A DNA stretch of 64,000 bases from Topomyia yanbarensis. Taxonomy: Eukaryota > Arthropoda > Insecta > Diptera > Culicidae. Shown piece by piece: positions 47,216-58,259 of this stretch; within the stretch, counting starts at the first letter, position 1; every line of letters starts with the position of its first letter. Made by a program: the position numbers and the translations under genes. The notes under the pieces were generated by a model that saw only the letters and a program-made list of their open reading frames with translations, ran no database searches and had not been told where the DNA came from. The stretch lies in assembly GCF_030247195.1 (NCBI RefSeq), contig NC_080671.1:6786501-6850500 (forward strand). The letters are read 5' to 3'.

Positions 47216-47467
47216 CTTGTTTTATGATGTAGATGTGTCAAAATGTATTCCCATGAGCTTAAATATAAAAAAATAATTCTAAATTTCAAACAAATCCAGA
47301 TTATTATCCCATATTCTCAAGAAATTTAATTTGTAAAACAAATAAATTTGCATCTGAATAAAAATATAAAATTGTTATACATTGAGAATATCAGACGCAA
47401 AGTTTTGTGCGCGAGACACATACGTGGTTAATCTCAGGTTTTGATTTGTTCCAAACTTTCGAGTGGG

Positions 47468-47782
47468 TACCCAGGTAACCAATAAGCATGCTGAATGCGT
47501 CTTAATGGCTACTTGATATGCACTTAAGTCTTTTTAAATGCTATTTAAAAGTCGCTTTTGGCAAAATATACGGCTACATTACTGCTGTGCCATGAAAATG
47601 CTTTTTTACTGCTGTTGTGCATTCAGAATGCTGCTTACTGGCAAGAAGTTTTTAACCAGTTTTTTGAATGCTGATTAACAACAGTTATGCATAAGGAATG
47701 CTATCGTACTGCAAGAAGCATCCGAAATGCAAATTTTACGCTACTTTACTGCATACACTAATGCTTGTTGGTTACCTGGGTA
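47468..47782. mobile_element. MITE with TACCCAGGTAACCAA ends
   Basis: The left end TACCCAGGTAACCAATAAGC and the right end, read on the other strand, TACCCAGGTAACCAACAAGC are inverted partners. The interior is made of repeated GAATGC(T/A) and TACTGC phrases at irregular spacing. The phrase TTTCGAGTGGGTA lies just left (47458) and again right (about 47800) of it. 315 bp, no coding frame. Confidence 0.78.
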
Positions 47783-47819
47783 ATTCCCCCCTCCGTAATT
47801 TTCGAGTGGGTAGTACTAC

Positions 47820-48030
47820 CCATACTACCCACGTATTCTGCCGGCCCTGGTGGCTGTTTGAGCTTCATGACGATGTTCATGTTGGCCAAATGCTTTTTGA
47901 CTGCCTTGCCGGTTGCACCAACCTACCGGCCCAACCAGCGAAAGCATTTCGTCACCTTACCTTTAGTAATCCGCTTTATCGCTTAATGGACCTTCAAATC
48001 ATGGAAAACTTTTCCGAAACACCCGGAATA
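47820..48030 (-). pseudogene. Possible coding remnant, unidentified
   Basis: This stretch is less AT-rich. On the minus strand a frame reads I-T-K-G-K-V-T-K-C-F-R-W-L-G-R, stop, V-G-A-T-G-K-A-V-K-K-H-L-A-N-M. The shape recalls the helix-turn-helix part of a transposase. I cannot assign a family. It may be nothing. Confidence 0.25.
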
Positions 48031-48049
48031 TACAAACAAGTTGCTGTTA

Positions 48050-50215
48050 CATAGAGGAAAGTTATGCGGATTGTGATATATCATAACTGTTTAACACTCT
48101 GTTGTTTTTGTTAAATTATTTATTAATGAAAATGAAAAAATAAAACAGAAAAGAATTTTCTCATTTTTATTTTCATTCATTGTTTTTTTGTAGTTGATTT
48201 TTTCTATATGTACGGCAATAATTACTGTTACCATCTAAAAATGTATCATTCTTTTCGCTTGCTTTGTTTGCTAGTGCTGTTTCATTCATTCGCAAGATTA
48301 CCATTAAACAATGTATTTTTTTTTCTAGAATTATTTCATTATATCATTTTGTTTTATATAATGTACTATGTTTATAGGTATTGTTTCTTTTATCAGTAAA
48401 CATCGCTATTAGTTAGACGCAGAAGCTTTGATTTCCTTTTAATTATTCTTCGCTTACTCCCGCCGTCTGACCTTTTACCCTTATCTCAAAAAGTGGATGA
48501 AATTTCTACTGTTTTTTTGCAGTTATTTAAATGACAATATGAATTAATATTGATTTCAAACATACAGAACTTTGTCGGAAATGTGTTTTCTTCTTCGCTG
48601 AGGAAAGAAAAAGTTACATTATTCAATTTCTCGCAATTTTTCTTGTTATTTTTACAATTGAAAAGGTTGTTTGTTTTCTGTAGCTTATATTTGCGATGCG
48701 AGCTGATCTGGCAGCACCATTCCCAAATGTATTTTTTTGTTTTGTTGTTTCAAACAGTTCCGCATGTTCGTTTTGTTTCGTTACTTCTCTACTATCACGA
48801 TTGGTAGGTATTTCTTATTTACTCTTAGTTGTATGTGATTAGCAATAAATCATTGTTTTTATTCTTAATAGTTGAATTCTTCCTCTACCACTTTTAAATG
48901 ATAACTTCGGCTTTTTATTCACCTTGAATCTACGGCAGAAAGCTGCAATACGTTCACATTCATGCAACTCCAGGAAAGGATAAACTTAAGCGTGCATGGT
49001 TAAACAAAATCTCTACAATTTCACAGACACTCCAAACAAGCATACTCCCATTTCAACCCCATACTGGATTTTATTTTAGCTTCCCCAACTCTTACACACG
49101 ATAAGGTCATGGATTTTCGTTTTATTTCGAACTCCAAACACGTCACCCGAATCCAGAACGTTTTATCAGCTGTACATTTTTGCGAAGGACAACAAAAGTT
49201 TGTTATTTTTTCGTGTATTAGGCCACGGTGTTTGTCAAGTTTGTATATACAATCCAAATAGTAGATGCTAATAAAATGAACCAAACATACGTCGGATGTC
49301 ACAATTGTATCAAGGTTATTACATTTAACTAATTTCTGTTTATTGTAATGTCTGTAATTGGCCCAACAGAAAACATTTTATCAATTTAATGCCAGCTAAA
49401 AGAAAAAGTAAGCTGGTATGATGTGTTGGATTGTTTTAGGATTCCCACGTCGTTATGCTGCAGTTAGTGGAAGTAGATGTACTGTAGCCTAAGACTAAGT
49501 CGTTAAGTGTTACCGTTTTTTTTTTGTTTTGTTTGTTGATTTAATCTCTAAATATGCTTATAGTTCTACTATGTTCTCTTTTACGAGAGCTGGCGGCCAA
49601 CTTTGCATTTTCTCCCACGCGTATATTGAACTTGTATGAATACAAACATACAATAGTGTAGTTTCGTGTACAGTCTGTGACTGTTTATTCAGCGATTTTT
49701 GTTAAAGTGAGGGACTGTTAAACTGCCAATTTCATCTGCTTCCATTTTGTATTATGTTCTCCTTTTTCGAGCTTCACTTACTACATTTCTCATTATCATT
49801 AATTAATTGATTAATTAATTAATAATTCAATTATAGCTAAACTTTCATATAGTGTTTCTCCTTCAGCAACCCACCCCCTTAGTGAGTGGCCAGGCCGACA
49901 CTTAAACATATAATAAACTGTTTCTCTGCCTATTTCATCATTTCATCCCGGCTTTGCTTTGTGTGTAAATTTTCACTCTAGCTAGTCTATGTATAATGTT
50001 GTAGTAATCCTTCTTTGTTGAGTAAAAAAAAAATAAGAAGGATCAATACTATGTTTTTTTGCAGTTACAGGTTAACCTTCCAATTGCAAAACATTCCAAG
50101 CTGTCTCTAGATCTATCTTTCACCTGCAATTCACCTTACCGGGGGAGACTGATTTTCACGTATATAATATTTAAAATTATATATGTAAATAAAAACTTAA
50201 GCAAAGAATTTAATA
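48050..50215 (-). other. Downstream flank of dco, probable 3'UTR
   Basis: The 2.2 kb after the dco stop is AT-rich and free of recognisable transposons, unlike most of the window. This fits a long 3' untranslated region. Several AATAAA sequences occur on the minus strand (for example around 49686, 49338, 48855 and 48120), so the cleavage site cannot be chosen by eye. The frame at 49021-49302 is probably chance. Confidence 0.45.
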
Positions 50216-51505
50216 TTATTCAATATTTCGTGAGTCTAGATTTTGGCCACGCAAGCGAATGGACGAACGGCGCTCCGGTGTGTCGTGTCGAGAGAAGGTC
50301 GCAATCGGTTCAGGATTTGCACCGCCGGCGTTGTTGTTGTGAGTCGGTTGCGGCTGCTGCTGCTGAGGTGCTCCGGGTACAGGAACCTGCTGTCCATCGA
50401 CTCCCGGTCGGGTTTGTGCCATCATCTGGACCAGTCTGTTGGCGAGCTGTTTACAGGAATCATTTTTCGCTAAGGATGCATTTGTTCCGGTTGCAGTCGG
50501 TACAACACCGGTTCCACCGGTGACTACCATGCTGGTATTGATGGGCGTGGAATCGTTTGCCTGAACGACAGCACCGGCTTTGGTCCGATCGTTTGTGTTG
50601 TTGTGACGGGAGGAACCTCCGAACTTTAGCATATTCCAATCGAACACGTAGTCATACGTGTATCCTTGTCGGGCAAACAAAGTTCGGAACACCTTCCGCA
50701 GGTAGCAGTAATCGGGACGTTGTATGAAGTCCATCTGGCGACAGTAAGATAAATAAGAACCGAATTCGGGTGGGAAACCCTTACACAGATCTTCGATTGG
50801 AGTCGAAAGTTTTTTCTCAGAGATCCTTTCATATTTTTGTCGTTTGTTGGCCGCTTTCAGTCCTTGCCATGGCAGCGTGCCCAAATTGAAATACATTAGC
50901 ACATATCCCAGCGATTCTAGATCATCTCGACGGCTCTGCTCGATGCCTAAATGTGTGTTAATTGAAGCGTAGCGCGCCGTACCGGTCAGGTTCTTATTTT
51001 CCCGGTAAGGAATGTGTTGCATGGTTTTGGAATCTTTATATTTTTTCGCCAGACCGAAATCAATTATGTACACTAGGTTCCCCTTCTTCCCCAGTCCCAT
51101 AAGGAAGTTGTCCGGTTTAATGTCCCGATGGATGAAACTTCTCGAGTGTATGAAATCGATACGGGAAATCATCTGATCAGCAAGGAGCAGCACAGTCTTG
51201 AGTGTGAATCGTCTTGAGCAAAAATTGAACAAATCTTCCAGCGAAGGCCCTAACAGCTCCATTACCATCACATTATAGTCACCCTCCGAACCGCACCACT
51301 TGATGGTCGGAATGCCCACAGCGCCCTGGAGCATCCGATAGAATTTGCTCTCAATATGCAGCTGTGGATGTTTGGTTTTGATACATTCGAGTTTTATGGC
51401 AACCTCCTCGCCGGTGGAAATGTTTGTCCCCAAATAGATGTCTCCAAACGAGCCGGAACCGATTTTACGACCCAGCCGGTATTTGTTGCCCACGCGCAAT
51501 TCCAT
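50216..51505 (-). CDS. dco: Casein kinase I delta/epsilon (doubletime/discs overgrown)
   Basis: An uninterrupted 429-codon frame encodes a CK1 delta/epsilon-type Ser/Thr kinase. In flies this kinase phosphorylates PERIOD in the circadian clock and acts in Hedgehog, Wnt and Fat signalling. The kinase domain covers about residues 9-290: glycine loop I-G-S-G-S-F-G-D at 15-22, catalytic Lys38 in [14 protein letters not shown] with Asp128, and D-F-G at 149-151. The CK1-specific [11 protein letters not shown] and [10 protein letters not shown] blocks are all intact. The conserved Y-D-Y-V-F-D-W-N closes the domain. The tail (about 130 residues) has Q/P/N-rich stretches and ends near [12 protein letters not shown], which is typical of insect Doubletime. 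The start M-E-L-R-V-G-N-K-Y is the family start. The coding region has no intron. A processed retrocopy is less likely, because a splice acceptor lies in the 5'UTR and all key residues are kept. Confidence 0.97.
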   Translation of the reverse strand: MELRVGNKYRLGRKIGSGSFGDIYLGTNISTGEEVAIKLECIKTKHPQLHIESKFYRMLQGAVGIPTIKWCGSEGDYNVMVMELLGPSLEDLFNFCSRRFTLKTVLLLADQMISRIDFIHSRSFIHRDIKPDNFLMGLGKKGNLVYIIDFGLAKKYKDSKTMQHIPYRENKNLTGTARYASINTHLGIEQSRRDDLESLGYVLMYFNLGTLPWQGLKAANKRQKYERISEKKLSTPIEDLCKGFPPEFGSYLSYCRQMDFIQRPDYCYLRKVFRTLFARQGYTYDYVFDWNMLKFGGSSRHNNTNDRTKAGAVVQANDSTPINTSMVVTGGTGVVPTATGTNASLAKNDSCKQLANRLVQMMAQTRPGVDGQQVPVPGAPQQQQPQPTHNNNAGGANPEPIATFSRHDTPERRSSIRLRGQNLDSRNIE

Positions 51506-51610
51506 TGTCGATTATATATCGGTCTATCGTCAGTCAGTCAGTCAGATGCCCCTCTGTTGCCACCAGTATCACCGCCAGTAGCGAGGCTCTTGAAGCCAAT
51601 CCCAATGAAG
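51506..51610 (-). other. dco: dco 5'UTR segment with upstream splice acceptor
   Basis: On the minus strand the sequence TTTCTTCCGTTTCAG ends at 51611. It is a good pyrimidine-rich splice acceptor, followed by 105 bases without an in-frame extension of the protein before the ATG at 51505. The segment includes a (TCAG/CTGA)-like tract at 51530-51545. This implies that dco has at least one upstream non-coding exon. Confidence 0.65.
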
Positions 51611-51629
51611 CTGAAACGGAAGAAATGTG

Positions 51630-52510
51630 ACAATCATTTCATTAACATTGTACATTTTTTCAATGATAGAAACATTAAATTTACAAGTTTAGTATTAAAG
51701 GTACCCGTGGAAGTCATTCCTTCGGAAATCGATTTAAAAACAAAATTTACCAGTTATGAACTATGCTGGTAAAGTTCATGACAAAACCTGATGTAGAACT
51801 AGGCCATTCCCGATTCTTCATCCTTTAGATACGTGAGTTATATTCGCGTCTGCCCCCAAAGACGACGAATCCATCGAAATAAATCCATTTGAACTAGTTG
51901 GGCATTAGACTCGAACAAAGAAGTGATAGTAATTCACATCCACCAGCCAGACAAGATGGCATCTGAACCAACCAGAATACCAGTCGAAAGCCACAGGCTT
52001 AACACCAACCAGCAACATCAACTATTGGTAATGTTCGTATTTTATAAAAACATGTGTTTTTGTCCCTATGATGGACGTATGTAGTCAATGGCCGAAACAT
52101 TGCCTATGTTTAAACATGAAAGATTTGCCATCATTCCGCTTGAACTAAACGGTGCGTATTTTTCCTGCATATTCAACGCTTATTATTCTATCACCGTCCT
52201 GGACAAACGATTGTGATATTTGTTGCGGAGTATTGCTGATGAAGTCTGTTGACCACGACTCTTACGCCCCACCAACTGCCGCTGCGTCGCCCCTGATAAA
52301 CGTTACGTTAGTCTTTATGCAATGAATGTTATCAATATAATTTATGCGTATGAGTGAATCTTCAAAACGCGCTATAACAATTAAGCGTGCATGAGCATTA
52401 AAATTCGCGGCAAGGATCGCTTTAACATTAAACTCTGCGAAATAATTCCCGGGGATTCCAACTTCAAATTGACTTGTTCGATGTCTAGGACACAAACACA
52501 GTTACAGTGC
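51630..52510. other. No recognised gene; likely dco intron
   Basis: A mixture of AT-rich and less AT-rich patches. The stretch at 51840-52020 has a composition like an exon or element but no frame I recognise. If the dco first exon lies at 59.6 kb or beyond, this is intronic. Confidence 0.4.
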
Positions 52511-52682
52511 GTATGGTCATAAAGGAAGTTTGGAAGTCATCCAAAAAGCAACGTCACGAATTGATTTTGCGTAAGCATCTAGAAAATCCTCAACTCTCTC
52601 ATTGGGACATCGGAAAACAACTCGGAATCGTGCAATCAATGGTGAGTCGTGCGACTAAACGTTACTAGCAAACTCTGAGCAT

Positions 52683-53170
52683 CGGGCATTGCATTTATCG
52701 CTCATATGAGTAAATGCGTCCAGATAATTTGCTACTGCGACATTAAAAACTCACATTTTCACACGAAAAGTTATTGGCACTCACACAACTTCTCCGGATA
52801 AATACAACGTGTTATTTCTCCGGATAAATAAAACAGCCGGAGAATGAGCGAATGAGTTAATCACGGTATCCTTTTGGCGCTTGCTGCCTTGCTGTCACTA
52901 TTCCAAAACACGAAAGAACAAGTCTATCGTACTTCTTTGCCGCCTTTCTTTAAAATTGAATGTATATTTTGACGCTTTTATTGATTTCCACGAAATTAAA
53001 ATATTATCACCTTCTCCGGTGAGAAGGAAAAAATCAAATAAATTTTATGCGGAAAATTATTTCTCACGCCATTTGTGGAGACGGAGAATTTTGCGACTCA
53101 TCTTATCTCGGAAAAGTTGGACATCGGATAAGCTTCTTTTCGCGTGAGTAAGAGAGAATTACAATGCCTG
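52683..53170. mobile_element. hAT-type MITE inside the mariner pseudogene (first insertion)
   Basis: The ends are CGGGCATTG on the left and CAATGCCTG on the right (one mismatch). The 8 bp target CTGAGCAT is perfectly duplicated at 52675-52682 and 53171-53178. 488 bp, no coding frame. Its right end matches the fragment at 36564-36650. The transposase frame resumes correctly on its right side. Confidence 0.88.
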
Positions 53171-53229
53171 CTGAGCATCAAACGGAAATAGAAAAGCGAT
53201 CAAAATGATTGTTCAATTAGTGATCAGGA

Positions 53230-53634
53230 CCAGAGTTAAAAATAATCGAATCTGTTTTTTGACGACTGAAAATGAACCTGATGCGACTCGCGGTGAATAG
53301 AAAAAATATTCATTCAAATATCCATGTTAATCATTCAGTTGAATATCGTACAATATATTCATTCACTAATTATCTAGGAAAATGTTTTCAAATGCCGGTA
53401 AAGCAACTGAAACAACAATCATCATCGCTTACATTGTGCCAGGGCCTACTTTGATGCGTTTGATTCGTTACTGCACGGTCGCTTCGTGTAATAATCGGAA
53501 ACGAATGAAAATCTGCATGGATGAATGGGCGGTTTGTTCGTTTGACGTTTTCAGCTGCGTCGCTGAATATTGAAAATGAATGCGGCTGAATATGATCAAT
53601 TTTCATTCAATGAATTTGAATATTTTTAACTCTG
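53230..53634. mobile_element. hAT-type MITE inside the mariner pseudogene (second insertion)
   Basis: The ends are CAGAGTTAAAAATAATCGAA and, on the other strand, CAGAGTTAAAAATATTCAAA. The 8 bp target ATCAGGAC is perfectly duplicated at 53222-53229 and 53635-53642. 405 bp. The interior has recurring TTCATTCA and GAATATT phrases. CAGAG ends with an 8 bp duplication are classic for hAT elements. Confidence 0.9.
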
Positions 53635-53939
53635 ATCAGGACTACAAACGTGTAGGAAAAGCGTTTAAGCGGAATCCCAATGCTTCGCTCAGGGATGTGG
53701 TCAAAAAGTTGAATCTGTTTAAGTCTTTCCTCCAGAGAACCAAGGATCGGGAGGGACTGTATACGTACAAACTTCAGCAGGCTCCAAATCGTGACGAACG
53801 GCAAAGGTACGGGGGAAAGTCGCGGGCTGGAAACTTTCAAAGTTTGCTAAGCGATCTGCTCATGTGGCAAACGGAGTACGCCGTTCGTGATTACAGCAGC
53901 TACAGAAGCGTCTGCTTCCTCTGTTGAAGCAATACGTTT

Positions 53940-54395
53940 GGTAGACAACCCTATTTTCATATTTTTTCAGTGTTCCATATAAATAATACCTTTTGTACAT
54001 TATATTTATGTAATTAAATGGTAAGGTTGTCCTTTAAAAACCGCGACACGTATAAACGATCTAAATAGTCAATGAACAAACATGGATTCACGCTTGAAGT
54101 CTGGTAGAAAACCCATCTATGACCGCATACCGCATCCAAACCGTTATAAATTTCGATTCCGTCCATGAAATATTTTCAAACTTGAAGGGGATATACTTGA
54201 TTACTATATCTTTCGAATGCCATGTATTAAATAAGTTGACAAATATTTTTTGTTTATAGAGATAGGACCAAACCCGTGGGTGTTTGCTGGTAGCCTTATG
54301 AAACGTGTCATAAATCTCTCGATGGATCATTTTGAAATTCACTGAGAAGATGCTTAAATACTGTATCTTTCGAATGCCGTATGATAAATTTATGG
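53940..54395. other. No gene seen
   Basis: AT-rich. The phrase TATCTTTCGAATGCC(A/G)T(G/A)T occurs twice (about 54208 and 54365), a small local repeat. Nothing else was recognised. Confidence 0.45.
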
Positions 54396-54397
54396 TT

Positions 54398-56095
54398 TTA
54401 GGAGCACCGTGAGACGTCTTGTGCTGCTTCTCGGGCCGCCGACATTTGGCTGATTCTCGCTATTGCGTTCGTTGCCTTCGTCGACTTTTCACAAGCGTAG
54501 GCGACGTGATTGTTGAAGCTCAACCCAATTACTGCAATGCTCGCTTCGATGCAATCACGTGCCCTCCGACGTCGATCTGCATCCGCTGAGCGATTTTGCA
54601 CTTGCTGACCAACAACACCTCCGTCTTTTTTTTTTTTTTTTTACAATGGAGAAGACCTTTATGTCCTAGCCCAGTACACGTGCTAACGGTAGGGTCCAAT
54701 CTACCACACGGGGTGCACTGGGGGCGTGTCGGACTCGAATGGTGACCAGCCATTAATACCGACTAAACTCCATTGGGCTCCGCCATCATTCCTCCCAGGA
54801 ACTACCTCTCGGTATTACTTCTGGGGGATGTCGTCTTATGTTGAGCTATTTGCACGGGGTTAAGTGCATCCAGATCTAGATCGCGTCTATTGTCTTCGAC
54901 ACAGACACTCCACTTCTGCAAGTGTCTCACGCATCATCGTTAGTGATACGTCGTCCGCGAAAGTCACGATTTTCACTTTTCTGGACAGCCGCAATGTCAA
55001 GACCTCACCGTACATCCCGTCTAAAAGAGCTGGAGCTCGGAGGGACACTCGTTGTCACTCGCGTTGATTTTTGCCCTTCGTTCGTTTCTCTGGAAGTAAC
55101 TTTTCAGCGATGGTTTCCCAATTGGCGCTGTTAAATGCGTTCTTCACATCTATTGTGATCACAGCGCAGTATCGATTTACTCTTCGCTTCTGTTTAGATG
55201 CCTTTTCGGCACCTCTAGCACTGTCCGAATTACCTCAACTGTCGATACTGTTTTGCAAAATCCGACCTGCATCTTGGACAGTCCGCGCTTACCCTCCGTG
55301 CATTTCACCAGCTTGTTGATTCTTTCCAGGAGTTTTCCTAGTGTATCCAGCAAACATATAGGCCTAGACGAGGCCGGATCACCCGATGGCTTCCCTGGCT
55401 TTGAAAGCAACTCCAGCTTCTGTACAGTTTCAATCGTCTGCTCTGTCTTTTTTGCCGTACGGTGTCGGTGACCAGGTCGTTGGATCGTGCATCGGGAAGA
55501 GACCCTCAACGATTATCTTCAGCTTAACCGGGCACAGCTCGGCTGGCATCGACGGGCGCTTGATCTTTACCGTCACGATACCGCACGCGTTCCTTCAGGG
55601 ATTGGCGTCTTCTTCTCAGCACAGCCTCTTATGGCAAATCTGCATTGCTAAGCTTGATATCGTTTCAAAGCAAGCTTTTTGAAACGCCACCTTGCACTCC
55701 TTTCTATTTGATTCCGATACTGCTCTCTGAGTCCGCCTGAGGCAGACAGTGCGTAGCTTACTGAGCGTCTCGTTCGCTCAGTAAGCTGGACGTCGTCTAC
55801 TGCGTGGCTCTATTTTTTGTGGCATTATGGCGCCACAGGCCATCATACTTGTTAGATCAGTCGCATCAACGTTCCTGGTCCTGCTGTTTGGACGAAAGGC
55901 CTCCACGAAGAAGTCTTTGCTGAAGTCCAGTCCATGTTCGTCCTCGGTGAAGGACTGCAGAACGTGATGTCAATGATAGACCCCCGTACGTATCGTACGT
56001 CTAACTTCCTGTGGCGGGGGGGGGGGGGGGGGGATTCATGTCCTTGGGACGATAGTGACCTCATTGGCTTCGTACCACTCCAGGATAACATTTGA
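54398..56095 (-). pseudogene. R1-clade LINE pseudogene
   Basis: On the minus strand the parts follow the order of an R1 ORF2. V-R-G-S-I-I-D-I-T-F-C-S-P-S, the end of the endonuclease domain, lies at about 55980-55935. Basic linker residues follow at 55850-55690. K-P-G-K-P-S-G-D-P-A-S-S-R-P-I-C-L-L-D-T-L-G-K begins the reverse transcriptase (about 55420-55330). Y-C-A-V-I-T-I-D-V-K-N-A-F-N-S is motif A (about 55170). F-A-D-D-V is the catalytic motif C (about 54966-54947). V-G-G-H-V-I-A-S-K-R and Y-A-C-E-K-S-T-K-A-T-N-A-I follow at 54580-54440. Frame changes and stops are numerous, and the 5' and 3' parts are missing. R1 elements normally target 28S rDNA, but this copy lies outside it, as related R1-clade LINEs often do. 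Confidence 0.82.
54617..54790 (-). mobile_element. SINE-like insertion with poly(A) inside the R1 pseudogene
   Basis: On the minus strand about 155 bp starts CCCAATGGAGTTTAGTCGG, contains CATTCGAGTCC (9 of 11 to a B-box), and ends in an A-run (T-run at 54617-54636). It sits exactly before the K-T-E-V-L-L block of the R1 frame. A weak 7 bp duplication, G(A/G)CGGAG, may flank it. It is probably a tRNA-related SINE of a different family from the Feilai-like copies. Confidence 0.55.
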
Positions 56096-56500
56096 ATGGT
56101 GGCACGAAGCTAGATCCGTCCAGTAGATTGTGTGTTGTCTACCAAACGTTAAATATAATGTGTAAATTTAAAAAAATGGATAAAAGTTGGAATGTTTACT
56201 TCAAAAGGCCATATCTCAATGGTTTGATGACCGATTCTAATTATTTTTTCATTATTGAACAAGTAGACATTTCATCGTTAATTTTCATTAAGAAGAATAT
56301 AAAATAGAGTTGCCTACTTCAAACAATATAACATAATTATCCTCAACTATATGTACTGCGCTGTTGCCGGACTGCAGTGAAGCTTCAATCGAGTTGCCAC
56401 AGGATTTGACTTCAACTTGGACAATACGATTACAAAGAAGTATTCGTCCATCCTTAAATGTAACTAGGCTAAGAACCACCATTGGGTCTGTTAGTGTTAA
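56096..56500. other. No gene seen
   Basis: Short AT-rich stretch between two retroelement remains. No recognised feature. Confidence 0.45.
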
Positions 56501-57483
56501 TACAACAAATAAATAAACACCAATGAGTGTGAGACCAACGTGTACGTCGTTCAGGTATCCAGAAGTAGTGGATTCTATCATCAAGCAACACAATGTTGAT
56601 GACATGTTCGTAAGCATGGCAACGGAAGAAGATGCAGTTAAATTGGTTCAGAATGTGAAAAAAATCCATGAGCAAGCTGACATCGAAATAAGCAAATGGA
56701 TATCTAGCACTGATAGTGATACGATTATGGTTACACTGAAGAACGTAAAGACGGAGGAGAAAAAGGCGCTCGGAATGTGATGGAATACTTCAATCGATCG
56801 TTTGACATACAAAGTTTTGTCTCACTACGATCAAGCTTTGTTATCAAATAGTCGATGGGCAACGGACTGAGATGTTTTCCCTATACTGATGCTGATATTC
56901 GATCCTTTGGGGTTGATTGTGCATCTATTAATGTTTCTGTAACTTCTGGTGATGGGATGACCTTGTCAAAGCCGCTCCGCTCGAGAAGTGACTGACAAAA
57001 CTGGCTTCTCCAAGATGGGATTGGTTGAAGTTCCACGATGTCACCGGACATTGACTCCGGTCAAACCTAACGCAGAGATGACGGCGTTCGCGACTGCAAA
57101 CGAGAACGGCATTGCAGCAATCAAATATCTTAAATTACACGAAGGGGTGTAATCCAATGCCCATTACTGGAAGCAAAAGCCAGAGTAGAGCACCCGAAAT
57201 TCCTGCATATTATAAAGCTAAGCGGCTCTATTCGCCATTCGTAAGCGATACTACTGGACAGATTCCAAAGATGTATTATGGTGGCTGAAATCCGACAGTT
57301 TGTAGTATTCCGTGCCAGTGAAATCTTGAAATCAAAACGACTAGTGCGAGACTTAGCGATTACGAAACTAAATCTTCTCGAGTTCCTGATTTTACAACGA
57401 GCAATCATTGGTTCCTTGGTCCAAAATCGCTTCGACGAGATGAAGATGCCTGGCCTAATCTCTCCAATCTTGGAAAATTGACG
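56500..57483 (+). pseudogene. BEL/Pao retrotransposon pol fragment
   Basis: Order as in BEL/Pao pol. F-R-Y-P-E-V-V-D-S-I-I then V-D-D-M, where the Y of the usual Y-V-D-D is N (56560-56610), with the downstream I-S-K-W-I-S. I-F-D-P-L-G-L-I-V-H-L-L-M at about 56910, a family hallmark. Y-W-T-D-S-K-D-V-L-W-W-L-K-S-D (about 57250-57295), from the RNase H region. R-Q-F-V-V-F-R-A-S-E-I-L-K. P-D-F-T-T-S-N-H-W-F-L-G-P-K and W-P-N just before 57483. Frame changes and stops separate these blocks, so it is dead. No long terminal repeats were seen nearby. Confidence 0.8.
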
Positions 57484-57692
57484 TTAAGGTTGCACAGAGA
57501 ATGCGCAAAATTCGCAAACGAAAAAAGCAGTTTTTTTCCACACCGTATGTTAGATCTTCATAAAAATGAATCAGCGTATGTAAAATGTTGTTACAGTACT
57601 GCTGATTGATTTTTATGAAGATCTGACATACGGTGTAGAAAAAAACTGCTTTTTTCGTTTGCGAATTTTGCGCATTCTCTGTGCAACCTTAA
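57484..57692. mobile_element. Palindromic MITE with TTAA target
   Basis: TTAA at 57484-57487 and 57689-57692 flanks GGTTGCACAGAGAATGCGCA and its inverted copy. The arms are about 90 bp, nearly identical, with a loop of about 25 bp. A TTAA target is characteristic of piggyBac-type transposition. No frame of its own is present. Frames across it are shadows. It lies at the end of the BEL/Pao fragment, where the coding orientation changes. Confidence 0.8.
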
Positions 57693-57693
57693 C

Positions 57694-58085
57694 AGAGCGT
57701 CACCCACACCTAAATCTTCGTATAACAGATGGTCGTTAATCTGCAAGATAAAAGGGGATCCAATAAAGTGTGGTGAGGGAATCAGCTTCGATCTTTGTTG
57801 TCTGGATAGAGATGCGTCGGGACTGGCTGCTCTCGAGCGCGCGGAATATTCAGAGGGAATCCGTGAATATCGTGGTCGTAGTTTCTTCCTGCGAATTCCG
57901 CGTATAATTCTTGAGCTGTTTTCATCTTGTGCAGATTCGTCACCGTCCGTCCCTTTGAGGATGTTCAGCACACACCGGAGGATCACTAGGGCGATTTTCC
58001 AGCGGAATTGTTGGACGCCGGCAGTAACTTCGATACGGTCCGTATGGACCCATGGTAGAGGATGTGACAGGAAGTTGTTAATTCC
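57694..58085 (-). pseudogene. Probable BEL/Pao pol segment in opposite orientation
   Basis: The minus frame reads W-K-I-A-L-V-I-L-R-C-V-L-N-I-L-K-G and later R-S-K-L-I-P-S-P-H-F-I-G, then L-L-Y-E-D-L-G-V-G-D-A-L-L in a neighbouring frame. This fits the linker between RNase H and integrase in BEL/Pao pol (usually a W-V-L-R-F-x-x-N-L block and then L-x-P-F-x-D-x-x-G-x-L-R-V-G-G-R-L). That would be the segment following the plus-strand fragment that ends at 57483, but flipped. The match is by eye and the motif identity is modest. Confidence 0.45.
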
Positions 58086-58259
58086 TTCTGTGATATTTTC
58101 CGCAGAGCTTGATTCTATAATATATCCGTTTATGCATTAGTGCTTCACTTATTTGGAGTGTAGTATTCCTATTGTACTTCTGGTGCCGGCCACATACGGT
58201 TTGTACTAGTCTATTGCGGTTGACGCATTCGATCCTCTCCCGCCGAAAGTGGGGGGGCA

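Larger units (their letters stand above)
52513..53935 (+). pseudogene. Tc1/mariner-type transposase pseudogene, split by two MITEs
   Basis: From an ATG at 52513 the frame reads K-K-Q-R-H-E-L-I-L-R-K-H-L-E-N-P, then D-I-G-K-Q-L-G-I-V-Q-S-M-V-S-R, a helix-turn-helix. It is interrupted at 52683 and 53230. After 53635 it continues Y-K-R-V-G-K-A-F-K-R-N-P-N-A-S-L-R-D-V-V and A-P-N-R-D-E-R-Q. The order (paired N-terminal DNA-binding helices, then A-P-N-R-D-E-R) fits mosquito mariner-like elements, probably of the DD37E type. Removing both insertions and one copy of each target duplication keeps one continuous frame, with two stop codons remaining. The catalytic domain is missing after about 53870, so this is a truncated dead copy. 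Confidence 0.8.

Noticed and set aside
50059..50523. 154-codon plus-strand frame opposite dco
   Set aside because: It is the antisense shadow of the GC-richer dco tail. The minus frame has clear kinase identity.
57591..57986. 131-codon gene on the minus strand
   Set aside because: The frame runs through the palindromic MITE. Only its upper part resembles BEL/Pao pol, so it is not an independent gene.
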